DNA of 64,000 nucleotides, from contig JAXGYU010000001.1 of the NCBI GenBank assembly GCA_040772085.1, positions 248,001-312,000 of the forward strand, read 5' to 3'. The notes beneath the pieces were generated by a model, which saw nothing but the letters and a program-made list of their open reading frames with translations, was not told the origin of the DNA and did not search any database. The DNA comes from JAXGMV01 sp040772085. GTDB lineage: Bacteria > Chloroflexota > Anaerolineae > Anaerolineales > Anaerolineaceae. The position numbers and the translations under genes are program-made. How positions within the stretch are numbered: position 1 is the first letter of the stretch; each line of letters opens with the position of its first letter. This document shows positions 50,083 to 58,257 of the stretch, in pieces.

Positions 50083-51195
50083 CTAAACATATTTCTGGAT
50101 ATACTCTTCCAGCAGCGCCAGTCCCTGGGGAAAGTTCAAACGGCCGTAGCCCATCCTGAAATGATTGGTCGGCACTTCAAACATGCGCCCCGGCGCGAGC
50201 AGGACTTCTTTCTCAGTCACCAATTCATGGCAGAAATCGTCAATGGAGATTGGGAGCTGCAATCGGTGGAAGCCAATCGAGCTGCCGCCTGACTCATGCC
50301 ATTTGAACACTTGCGGATATTTCCTGAACATCTCATGAGCCAGGCTTTTGTTCTCGCGAATGATCTCCCGGTTGCGACCGGCTATCCGTTCACCATTGCG
50401 CAGACCAATTGTCGCGAGAATCTCGGACGGCGCGCTGGCGCAGATGGTCGTGTAATCCTTGTAAACCTTGAAGGCTTCGAATGCCTGTTGATCACGGGTC
50501 GCCAGCCAGCCGATACGCAGACCGGGCAGCGCGTATGCCTTGGAGAGACCTGACAGGCTGATGGCGCGTGGGTAGAGTGTGCATGCCGCTGGCAGCCGAT
50601 TCTCAACCTCATCTTCAAGCTGACGGTACATCTCATCGCAGAACAGGTACGCTCCGCGCTCCGCGACCATCGCGATCAGTTCATCAAAGAATGCCCGATC
50701 GGGGAGAAACCCAGTCGGGTTGTGCGGGAAGTTGACGATCACCATGCGCGTGCCATGCTGCAGGATCTGATCGAGCTCATTCAGATCGAAGCGCCAGCCG
50801 CTTTCCGTTTCACGGGCATGCCAGGGTGAGACCTGACAGCCGATCTCCCTGCCAATCTCATACAAGGACTGATATTCCGGGAAGGTGGAGACCACGTGGT
50901 CGCCCGGCTTGAGCAGGGTGCGCATGGCGATATAGATCGCCTCCTCAGGCGCGCCAATCATGATCTGCTCAAGGTTAAGGCCCGGGTACATCTTTACGAT
51001 TTCCTGACGTAACGCCGGCAAGCCGAGCGATTCCGTATAAGCCAGCGAGAGGTTCTGCCAGGCTGCCCGCATTTCGTCATCTGCCATGGCAAGCACTTCG
51101 CTCATTTTCAGGCTTTCACAGTCAGACGCGCAGAGCAGGTACCGCGTGCTGAATTCATAGACGGCAAAGAATCTTTCTAGCAGAAATGGTTGCAT
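50083..51195 (-). CDS. PLP-dependent class I/II aminotransferase
   Basis: 370 residues, fold-type I. Visible: SLAYTESLGLPALRQEI at the start of the large domain, NFPHNPTGFLP (substrate-binding Asn), LFCDEMYRQL (Asp to PLP nitrogen), SLSGLSKAYALPGLRIGW (Schiff-base Lys) and a late FRMGYGR (Arg for the carboxylate). The substrate is not clear; the sequence is closer to the arginine/cysteine-lyase-like and MalY/capreomycidine branches than to AspC. Start: ATG at 51195 with GGAG nine bases upstream, rather than the earlier in-frame ATG at 51213. Divergent from the alpha/beta hydrolase. Confidence 0.82.
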   Translation of the reverse strand: MQPFLLERFFAVYEFSTRYLLCASDCESLKMSEVLAMADDEMRAAWQNLSLAYTESLGLPALRQEIVKMYPGLNLEQIMIGAPEEAIYIAMRTLLKPGDHVVSTFPEYQSLYEIGREIGCQVSPWHARETESGWRFDLNELDQILQHGTRMVIVNFPHNPTGFLPDRAFFDELIAMVAERGAYLFCDEMYRQLEDEVENRLPAACTLYPRAISLSGLSKAYALPGLRIGWLATRDQQAFEAFKVYKDYTTICASAPSEILATIGLRNGERIAGRNREIIRENKSLAHEMFRKYPQVFKWHESGGSSIGFHRLQLPISIDDFCHELVTEKEVLLAPGRMFEVPTNHFRMGYGRLNFPQGLALLEEYIQKYV

Positions 51196-51271
51196 GATGA
51201 TTTCTCCAGGCAAGGGGTAGCTGGTGCTTTATGTATAATTGTGCCACAAGAGAGTGAGACGAGGCGGAATT

Positions 51272-52096
51272 ATGGCAAAACTGGTTTACGGACACGTAAT
51301 GAATAATGGGGTCAAGCTGCATTATTATCGAACGCTGGATGAGAAGCAGCCGATCCTTTTCCTGCATGGCATCACAGGCAGCGGCTTGTGCTGGGGTGAG
51401 ACGGCACTGGCATTCCAGAATTATTATGATGTGATCCTGATGGACGCCCGCGGTCATGGGTTGTCGGATAAGCCGGCGGAAGGATATGGCGAGGAGGATC
51501 GGATCGCTGATGTGATGACGGTGATGGATCAATTGGCGCTGGAACAGGTGCCGATCGTCGGTCATTCCATGGGCGCCGAGACTGCCGCGCTGGTGGCAGC
51601 CCGTTATCCGCAGCGAGTCAAAGCGCTGATTTTGGAAGACCCGCCTTTCATGGCGGATGAGTCAAATGAAACGCCGGAGAGAAAGCAGCAGCGCGTTTCT
51701 GAGTTTGAAGAAGCATTGGCGCATTACAGCCGCTCGACACTCGCTGAATTGCTGGCAGAGGGGCGTAAAACGCAGCCCGGCTGGTCCGAAGCGGATTTAT
51801 TTCAATGGGCGAAGGCCAAGAAGAATTCCTCTCCAAATCTGGCTGAGATACTCAAGGCGCCCAGGCGGCATTGGAAAAGCTATTTTGGCAGCATCAAGTG
51901 TCCGGTGCTCTTATTGACCGGTGAGAAGGACAGCGGAGCGATTATCACGCGAGAAGTGGCGAAAGCGATTACTGGTTATGGCAGGCATATCTCCGAAGTG
52001 AACTTCCCGGCGACGGCTCATAACATCCGCTTCCAGCGTTTCGGTGATTATTATGAGGCGCTGAAAAAATTCCTGTGGACTAACTACCCGATTTAG
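51272..52096 (+). CDS. alpha/beta hydrolase
   Basis: 274 residues. LFLHGITGSGLCW is the oxyanion-hole HG region, VGHSMGAET the nucleophile elbow, LLLTGEKDSG the acid strand and FPATAHNIRF the catalytic His. Cytoplasmic, substrate unknown. The ATG at 51272 has GAGGCGGAA upstream and TATAAT at 51234-51239; an in-frame start at 51239 falls in the promoter. Downstream the base composition turns AT-rich. Confidence 0.82.
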   Translation: MAKLVYGHVMNNGVKLHYYRTLDEKQPILFLHGITGSGLCWGETALAFQNYYDVILMDARGHGLSDKPAEGYGEEDRIADVMTVMDQLALEQVPIVGHSMGAETAALVAARYPQRVKALILEDPPFMADESNETPERKQQRVSEFEEALAHYSRSTLAELLAEGRKTQPGWSEADLFQWAKAKKNSSPNLAEILKAPRRHWKSYFGSIKCPVLLLTGEKDSGAIITREVAKAITGYGRHISEVNFPATAHNIRFQRFGDYYEALKKFLWTNYPI

Positions 52097-52263
52097 TCTT
52101 CAGCGAAGATCACGGCTCACTTAAAAAAATTTGTATAGCCTCAGTCTGTGCCTGCGTCTCTGTGTTTTTTTCCACCACAAACTCAGCATCAACTGCAATA
52201 AACCTCAAGCGAATGACACGTAAAATATAGAATATTTGCTTACTACAATCCCTGCAAAATTGT

Positions 52264-52292
52264 TTGACATTTGCATGTGATATATGTACACT
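52264..52292 (+). promoter_or_regulatory. promoter of the TPP-enzyme gene
   Basis: TTGACA (52264-52269), 17 bases, TACACT (52287-52292); leader of about 70 bases to the ATG at 52369. The 272-base AT-rich gap 52097-52368 holds nothing else coding. Confidence 0.75.
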
Positions 52293-52322
52293 ATTTTATT
52301 ATTCTAATAATTTGAACCTAAA

Positions 52323-52358
52323 AAGTAAGATTTACTTGACTACAGATTCTTAAGTAAA
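52323..52358 (+). repeat. competing AAGTAA/TTACTT repeats in the leader
   Basis: AAGTAA (52323-52328), TTACTT (52332-52337) and AAGTAA (52352-52357; the outer pair extends to TTTACTT/AAGTAAA). The middle element can pair with either neighbour; the distal pairing would cover the ribosome-binding AAAGG. Confidence 0.45.
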
Positions 52359-52368
52359 GGATGATCAG

Positions 52369-53982
52369 ATGACAACACTGGCACAGGGAGTAGCAGTGGC
52401 GCTAAAGGAGATGGGAGTCAAATTTGCCTTTGGCATTCCCGGGGGTCCGTCTATTCCATATATGGAAGCAATGAAAGACAACGGCATTGAGTTCATTACT
52501 GTTGCAAATGAGCAAAGCGCTGGGATGATGGCAGATGTCATCGGCAGATTAACGGGAGTACCCGGCGTCTGCCATGGCACGTACGGACCTGGCGCTACAA
52601 ATTTATCCACTGGTATAGGGGGTGCGCTTCTGGATCGATCGCCGTTGATCGCGTTTACCTCTGAATTTAAAGATGAAGATTACCTGAGAAGAATCCAGAT
52701 GAACATCGATCATCAGGCATTGATGGCTCCGATCACGAAATGGACGACCCGGTTATCAAATAAACACTTCAACGCCATCATGACCGAAGCATACACCATC
52801 GCAACGTCCGAGAATCCTGGCCCGGTGCATATCGGCTTACCGTCAGGCACGGACAGCGATGAGATTGCTGCCGAAGATTTGCCGATAAAACTTGTGAGTG
52901 TACCGCTTGTTTCACCGAAAACAGCAGATCTTGAACAAGCGATGGCAGTAATCAAAAAGGCAAAGCGGCCACTCCTGGCAGTTGGTCTGACAGCATTTCG
53001 TCATGGTCTGCACGATCCCATCCGCGAATTTGCCCTGAAGCACCAGCTTCCAGTGGTCTTGACCCCGATGGCAAAAGGGATTTTGCCGGAAAGCTCCCCT
53101 TGTTATGCAGGCGTATTATTCCACGCCAAGAGCGACATTGTCGCCAATGTTTATCGTCAGGCCGACCTGGTGATCGGCCTGGGCTATGACTCAATCGAGT
53201 TCAATTATGAAACGTGGATGCCGAATGTACCATTGATTCACTTCGATACCGAAGGTCTGGACATCACCGCGGACTATGAAGAAACCTATGAGGTAATCGG
53301 AAACCTGAGTGAGTCTCTGGATTATTTAAATTCGGCAGCCCTGCCGGAATTTGAATGGGATCTGAACCAGGTGGTCGAGAATAAAAAGAAACTCTTTGCA
53401 AGCCTGGTTCCGGAGACTGGGACCTTCAATGTCTCCAATGCGGTAGTTGCCATCCAGGAAGTCCTGCCGGAAGAAGCTATTCTGACATGTGATATCGGGG
53501 CGCACACGCACCTATTAGGTCAGCTGTGGTCAGTGACCGAAACCAGTCGGCTGATTATGACGAATGGATGGTCTACCATGGGATTTGGGATTCCATCGGC
53601 GATCGGGGCAAAATTAGCCGAACCAGAAACCTCAGTTGTTTGCATCACCGGTGATGGCGGCTTCCTGATGAACTCTGGCGATCTCGTGGTAGCCAGACGA
53701 CGAAGCCTGAATGTGATCATCATCGTTTTCGTCGATGAAGATTATAGCTTGATCAAAGTAAAGCAGGAATGGAAACAGGTCAATCAATATTCCACTTTTG
53801 TAATCGAAGGTAAATTCTTTGATGCGGACAAATTCCTCGGTATCCCCGTCGTTAAAGCGAGAACCGAAGAAGATTTGAAAACAGCGCTAAGCAGCGCCTT
53901 AACTGAGGATGGGCCCGTGATCATCGAGGCGATGGTCGATGGATCCGTTTACTCTGACCTGATTATTAGAGACCATAAGTAA
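52369..53982 (+). CDS. thiamine-pyrophosphate enzyme, acetolactate-synthase-like
   Basis: 537 residues with the three-domain layout of the AHAS/POX family. FGIPGGPSIPYME and ANEQSAGMMA (Glu48 activates TPP) lie in the N-terminal domain; the middle domain has KRPLLAVG; the C-terminal TPP/Mg site has ITGDGGFLMNSGDL and, 27 residues on, FVDEDYSLI. The Asn normally found in that last element is replaced by acidic residues. There is no small subunit nearby, so biosynthetic AHAS is less likely than a catabolic decarboxylase or an acyl-transferring relative. Codons are more AT-rich than those of neighbours and both flanks are AT-rich, suggesting recent acquisition. The SD AAAGGA is weak but well placed. 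Confidence 0.8.
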   Translation: MTTLAQGVAVALKEMGVKFAFGIPGGPSIPYMEAMKDNGIEFITVANEQSAGMMADVIGRLTGVPGVCHGTYGPGATNLSTGIGGALLDRSPLIAFTSEFKDEDYLRRIQMNIDHQALMAPITKWTTRLSNKHFNAIMTEAYTIATSENPGPVHIGLPSGTDSDEIAAEDLPIKLVSVPLVSPKTADLEQAMAVIKKAKRPLLAVGLTAFRHGLHDPIREFALKHQLPVVLTPMAKGILPESSPCYAGVLFHAKSDIVANVYRQADLVIGLGYDSIEFNYETWMPNVPLIHFDTEGLDITADYEETYEVIGNLSESLDYLNSAALPEFEWDLNQVVENKKKLFASLVPETGTFNVSNAVVAIQEVLPEEAILTCDIGAHTHLLGQLWSVTETSRLIMTNGWSTMGFGIPSAIGAKLAEPETSVVCITGDGGFLMNSGDLVVARRRSLNVIIIVFVDEDYSLIKVKQEWKQVNQYSTFVIEGKFFDADKFLGIPVVKARTEEDLKTALSSALTEDGPVIIEAMVDGSVYSDLIIRDHK

Positions 53983-54186
53983 ACCGATCAATCAGACTCG
54001 TTTGATGATTAATGATCAGATTTATCCGATGGAAAATTACGCGGTAGCGCAGTCTGTACAACTTTGATGGCTGGAGACTACAACTTTGTGATTCGAAAAG
54101 AAAAGAACCCGAACAAGGCGTCAAAGAAGAGGATGTGAAAGAGGCGCTTTAAAGTATCTGCAGGCAAGGCTGTGAAGAGGCTTTGA

Positions 54187-54921
54187 TCACTTGTCCTCAG
54201 TCGCGGAGCGGACACATGCCACGAATTGCTGCTGTCGTTCTGTGAGATCGGCTGGGGAGACCAGGTAGACCGGCAGTGTAAATGCTGCTTTCAAATCCGG
54301 TTCGAGCGTCAGGATCTTGACCTTGTCTGTCAGGGTGTGACGTGTAACCAAACCGAAGCCATTCTTGTCCAGGCTGACTGCCATGGCCAGTTCGTCCAGA
54401 CCGGGCATGATCTGATATTTAAGGTTGTCTGACCAGGCGGCGCCCAGGGTATCTTCAACCAGCTCCTGAAGCCGAGTTCCTTGCGTATAGCCATATATTG
54501 CTATTTTCTCACTAGATGGCCAATGTGTTTGCTTGCCATTCACGATTGCCTGCAGCTCACTGACTGTGACAGTCTCCATCGCATTGTCGGGATTGACGAT
54601 CACCAGTAATTCATCCATTAAGTTCAGTTCAACGGCAGACTGGTTCCCGTCTGGCGTTCCCAGATGGAAGATGAAATCGTGCGATCCGCTCAAGGCTCCG
54701 ATCTCTGATCGTGTGACAATCAGATCGATATTCTCGCCATGCGGCTGGCAGGCATCGACAGTCTTCCGCATCCAGTCCAATTCAGCCGGGATGACTATTT
54801 TCCAGATCGACAGGGTGAGGGTTGGCGCCAGTGTTGGAGCAGGGGTTGGCTGCGGTTGACAGGCAGCCAGAGTGAGCGCGAACACAAGGAATAAAAGGAT
54901 TGCGGATTTACTTGATGACAT
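54187..54921 (-). CDS. PstS-like substrate-binding lipoprotein
   Basis: 244 residues. Signal peptide with lipobox LTLAAC, a short Pro/Thr linker, then a small type II periplasmic-binding fold: LMDELLVIVNPDNAME, VSELQAIVNGKQTHWP and YGYTQGTRLQELVEDTLG recall phosphate-binding PstS-like proteins ('LSxIFxGKIxxW' region). No permease or ATPase is adjacent, so it may act as a sensor or partner of a distant transporter. Start overlaps the end of uppP by 14 bp. The gap 53983-54186 before it contains only AT-rich sequence with no feature I recognise. Confidence 0.65.
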   Translation of the reverse strand: MSSSKSAILLFLVFALTLAACQPQPTPAPTLAPTLTLSIWKIVIPAELDWMRKTVDACQPHGENIDLIVTRSEIGALSGSHDFIFHLGTPDGNQSAVELNLMDELLVIVNPDNAMETVTVSELQAIVNGKQTHWPSSEKIAIYGYTQGTRLQELVEDTLGAAWSDNLKYQIMPGLDELAMAVSLDKNGFGLVTRHTLTDKVKILTLEPDLKAAFTLPVYLVSPADLTERQQQFVACVRSATEDK

Positions 54922-55732
54922 TCAGAAAGATAAAGGTAAATGCTGCCAGACCGAGGCAATAATAAGCGAAAGCACGCAGGGAGTGACGGGAGACGTAACC
55001 CAGCAGCCATTTGATGGACAGGTAGCCGACGATGGCAGAGGTGACAAACCCGGCCAGCAATGCCGGCAGAAAACTTGCCAGATCCGGCAGGTCGAACAGG
55101 TCGGTAATGCTGAGCGCGCCCGCCGCTATAAAAATCGGGATGGATAATAAAAACGAAAACCGCGCCGCGCTCTTACGGTCAAAGTTACGCGCCAGACTGC
55201 TGGAGATGGTGGCGCCAGAACGCGAAACGCCCGGGAAAATGGCCAGCGCCTGACCAATACCAATCAGCAGCGCGTCCAGCCATTGCATATGGCTGAGTGA
55301 GCGGTTGCGCCTGCCGATCTGCTCTGAGCCCAGCAGCAGGATTGCGGTCACCACCAGGAAGCCGGCAGTAATGGCGGGTGAGTTAAAAGCATGCTCGACC
55401 AGGTCCTTGATCAATAGCCCGGCGAATCCGGCAGGCAGTGTCCCGATCAGGATGTAAACACCCAGTCTGAAGGACTGTGTGCTGCGCAAACCGCGGTTCG
55501 TCAATCCAGCCAGAAAGCCTCTGGCAATATCGATCAGATCACGCCAGTAATACACGACGACCGCGACCAGTGTGCCGATTTGCACCAGCACATCAAAGGG
55601 AAAAACGAAAGCTTCAGGGATTTGCCAGCCGAGAAAATGAGGCACCAGGACGAGGTGCGCCGAGCTGGATACCGGAAGAAATTCTGTCAATCCCTGAACG
55701 ATGCCGAGAATAATTGCCTGAAAAACAGTCAT
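54908..55732 (-). CDS. uppP: undecaprenyl-diphosphatase
   Basis: 274 residues, about eight helices. GIVQGLTEFLPVSSSAHLV is the BacA/UppP signature (Glu and Ser catalytic region) and FPGVSRSGATIS the second motif with the active-site Arg. It recycles the lipid carrier used by peptidoglycan synthesis and so links to the PBP, amidase and Alr genes in this window. Lies 15 bases after tgt. Confidence 0.95.
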   Translation of the reverse strand: MTVFQAIILGIVQGLTEFLPVSSSAHLVLVPHFLGWQIPEAFVFPFDVLVQIGTLVAVVVYYWRDLIDIARGFLAGLTNRGLRSTQSFRLGVYILIGTLPAGFAGLLIKDLVEHAFNSPAITAGFLVVTAILLLGSEQIGRRNRSLSHMQWLDALLIGIGQALAIFPGVSRSGATISSSLARNFDRKSAARFSFLLSIPIFIAAGALSITDLFDLPDLASFLPALLAGFVTSAIVGYLSIKWLLGYVSRHSLRAFAYYCLGLAAFTFIFLNVIK

Positions 55733-55747
55733 AATGAGGTTCTCGCT

Positions 55748-56863
55748 TTACGCATGGGTGTGTTTGTAGGTGTGCAAGAACTCTGCCGCGAAGTCGTCAT
55801 AGCTGCCCTGTTCAATGGCAGCACGCGCGCGGCGGGTCAGGTCAAGCAAAGTGTACAGGTTGTGGATTGAGAGCAGCGTAGCGCCCAAAATCTCCCTGGC
55901 AACCATCAGGTGCCGCAAATAGGAACGGCTGAAGTTCTGGCATGTATAGCAGGGACATTCGGCATCAATCGGGTTGTTGTCGCGTGTATGGACCGCGTTC
56001 AGCAAATTGATGCGTCCGTGATAGGTGAAGGCTGCTTTATGCCGCGCGAGGCGCGTTGGCAGCGTGCAATCGAAGATATCCACACCGCGCCAGACGGCAT
56101 GGACGATATCTTCCGGTGCGCCGACGCCCATCAGATAGCGCGGCTTGTCCGCCGGCAGAATGTCATTGACGACTTCCAGCATGTCATGCATCTCGGATTT
56201 CTTTTCGCCGACTGACAGCCCGCCGATCGCGTGCCCGGGGAAGCCCATGGAGCTGATCGCCCGCGCCGATTGCTCACGCAGGTGGGGGAAGACGCCGCCC
56301 TGAACGATGCCGAACAAAGCCTGATCAGCGCGGGTTTTAGCCCGCAGGCAGCGTTCCGCCCAGCGGTGGGTGCGCTCCATGGCCTTCTGGCTGTATCCTT
56401 CGTCGTACGGTTCAGCACATTCATCGAAAGCCATGATGATATCTGCGCCGAGGTTCTCCTGAATCTGGATGGATCGTTCAGGCGTCAGATAATGCTGGCT
56501 GCCGTCCAGATAACTCTTGAACTTGACCCCATCCTCATCGATCTTCCTCATTTCCGCTAATGAAAAGACCTGAAAGCCGCCCGAGTCGGTCAGGATTGGC
56601 TTGGGCCAGTTCATGAAATGGTGCAAGCCGCCCTGATCGCGGATCAGCTCATCGCCCGGGCGCAGGTAGAGATGGTAGGTATTCGCCAGTATCAGGTTGG
56701 CGCCGACCTCGTGCAATTGAGCCGGCGACACAGCTTTGACAGTCGCCTGCGTGCCGACGGGCGCGAAGATAGGCGTTTGAATCGGCCCATGAGGCGTCAT
56801 GAAAACACCGCTGCGTGCCTTGCCGCTTTGGTGTTCGAGTTGATAGGAGAAAACGTCCTGCAT
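55748..56863 (-). CDS. tgt: tRNA-guanine transglycosylase
   Basis: 371 residues, usual length. TPIFAPVGTQATVKAV, LTDSGGFQVFSL (catalytic Asp region), FDECAEP, GIVQGGVFPHLRE, GGLSVGEKK and the zinc site CPCYTCQNFSRSYLRHL are all present. Exchanges guanine-34 for preQ1 in tRNAs with GUN anticodons. TATAAT (56877-56872) ends eight bases before the ATG with no Shine-Dalgarno, so the message is probably leaderless. Likely heads a tgt-uppP-PstS-like operon. Confidence 0.96.
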   Translation of the reverse strand: MQDVFSYQLEHQSGKARSGVFMTPHGPIQTPIFAPVGTQATVKAVSPAQLHEVGANLILANTYHLYLRPGDELIRDQGGLHHFMNWPKPILTDSGGFQVFSLAEMRKIDEDGVKFKSYLDGSQHYLTPERSIQIQENLGADIIMAFDECAEPYDEGYSQKAMERTHRWAERCLRAKTRADQALFGIVQGGVFPHLREQSARAISSMGFPGHAIGGLSVGEKKSEMHDMLEVVNDILPADKPRYLMGVGAPEDIVHAVWRGVDIFDCTLPTRLARHKAAFTYHGRINLLNAVHTRDNNPIDAECPCYTCQNFSRSYLRHLMVAREILGATLLSIHNLYTLLDLTRRARAAIEQGSYDDFAAEFLHTYKHTHA

Positions 56864-56871
56864 GAGTGGTG

Positions 56872-56877
56872 ATTATA
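56872..56877 (-). promoter_or_regulatory. leaderless-type -10 box of tgt
   Basis: Perfect TATAAT, eight bases upstream of the ATG at 56863; no Shine-Dalgarno between them. Confidence 0.55.
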
Positions 56878-56966
56878 CCCGCTGATGCTTTCCCGCCCAT
56901 CCCTCTCGAGCGACTTCGGGTAAAATGCTGTTACGATAATTTGACGAGGCATTGCAGGAGTCCTTC

Positions 56967-57140
56967 TTGTTTACGACCATTTTTCTTCAGGAAATCGCGC
57001 GACCGGCTACGCCCTGGTGGGTCTGGCTGCTCGTGTTCGTGATCGCTCTGTGCCTCGTCGTAGCTGTTTTTTCCAACCTTGAGACAGGCGACTCTGATCT
57101 CATCGAACAACATCTGACCGAGGATAATGATGACAAATAA
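56967..57140 (+). CDS. small single-pass membrane protein upstream of alr
   Basis: 57 residues from a TTG start with AGGAG eight bases upstream. It has a short polar head, one helix (TPWWVWLLVFVIALCLVVAV) and an acidic tail ending in EDNDDK. I know no family. It overlaps alr by 14 bp, so the two are coupled. It might assist a membrane or cell-wall process, but this is inferred only from position. Confidence 0.55.
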   Translation: MFTTIFLQEIARPATPWWVWLLVFVIALCLVVAVFSNLETGDSDLIEQHLTEDNDDK

Positions 57141-58257
57141 ACACCTGACGGATGGATTGACAACCTGGATCGAGGTAGACCTGGGGCAGCTTCAGCGTAA
57201 TCTGCGCGTGCTCGGAAAATTGAGCCGCAAGCCGGTCATGGCAGTTGTCAAAGCGAATGCTTATGGCCATGGCCTGACTGAGATCGCTAACGCGGCAGAA
57301 CGCTTTGGCAGTGATTGGGCCGGCGTCGCGCGCTTTGAAGAAGCGCTGGCGCTGCGCAAAGGCGGTTTTACTGGCAAGGTGCTTGTGCTGGGATACACGC
57401 CGCCTGCCGCGGCGTTGCTGGCAGCGCTGGAAGAAATTTCACTCTGTGTTTTTGATTTGAAGACCGCGGCACAATACGATAAGCAGGCATTGGCTGCCGG
57501 CAAGAAACTCAACCTGCACCTGAAAATCGACTCAGGCATGGGCCGGCTCGGCATTCAGCCGGATGAGGGTGAGGCATTCGTAAAAACCCTGCAGCGGTAT
57601 AAGAACTTGCATCTCGAGGGCATGTTCACGCACTTCGCCCGCGCTGATGAACCGGCGCTCCCGACAACCGCTCAGCAGCTTGACCGGTTTGATGGATTGG
57701 TGAAGGCGCTGGAAGCGAAAGGCATGCGGCCCGCCTGGGTGCATGCCTCCAACTCTGGCGGTACCCTGGGCTTTCCTGCCGCTGCCTACGATCTCGTGCG
57801 TCCCGGTATCGTCATGTATGGCTTGAGCCCTTCCAGCAAAGTCACGTTGCCAGCCGGCATCAAACCGATCCTCTCACTCAAGACGAGACTGGTGTCGGTC
57901 AAAGAGCTGCCAAAGGGGTATGGCATCGGCTATGGACACCGCTTTACGCTCAAGCAGCGCAGCCGCGTGGGTGTCCTAGCCATCGGTTACGCCGACGGAT
58001 CCCGCCGCGTGATGGGCAATCAGGTGCTGATTAATGGCAAGCTGACCGACGTGATCGGCAGCGTCTGCATGGACCAGTGTATGGTGCTGCTGAATGATCT
58101 GCCTGACGCGAAAATCGGCGATGAGGTTGTCCTGCTCGGCAAGCAGAAGGGCGCCGCCATCACTGCCGAGGATCTTGCCCGGCGCTGGGGCACCATCAAC
58201 TACGAAGTGGTTGCAACTCTGGGACACCGCATCCCGAGGATTTATCTCAATGAGTGA
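57127..58257 (+). CDS. alr: alanine racemase
   Basis: 376 residues. WIEVDLGQLQRNL and VVKANAYGHG (PLP-binding Lys42) open the barrel; LKIDSGMGRLG, HASNSGG and LVRPGIVMYG follow; the second domain has GIGYGHRF (catalytic Tyr) and GSVCMDQ. Makes D-alanine for peptidoglycan. Two ATGs in tandem (57127, 57130) share the GAGGATA site. It overlaps the small membrane-protein gene by 14 bp and recJ by 8 bp. Confidence 0.95.
   Translation: MMTNKHLTDGLTTWIEVDLGQLQRNLRVLGKLSRKPVMAVVKANAYGHGLTEIANAAERFGSDWAGVARFEEALALRKGGFTGKVLVLGYTPPAAALLAALEEISLCVFDLKTAAQYDKQALAAGKKLNLHLKIDSGMGRLGIQPDEGEAFVKTLQRYKNLHLEGMFTHFARADEPALPTTAQQLDRFDGLVKALEAKGMRPAWVHASNSGGTLGFPAAAYDLVRPGIVMYGLSPSSKVTLPAGIKPILSLKTRLVSVKELPKGYGIGYGHRFTLKQRSRVGVLAIGYADGSRRVMGNQVLINGKLTDVIGSVCMDQCMVLLNDLPDAKIGDEVVLLGKQKGAAITAEDLARRWGTINYEVVATLGHRIPRIYLNE

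Noticed and set aside
54187..54921. A phosphate ABC transporter operon
   Set aside because: Only a PstS-like lipoprotein is present; no permease, ATPase or PhoU gene is adjacent.
58094..58249. N-terminal extension of recJ
   Set aside because: It is alr read out of frame; the ATG at 58250 overlaps the alr stop as expected for coupling.
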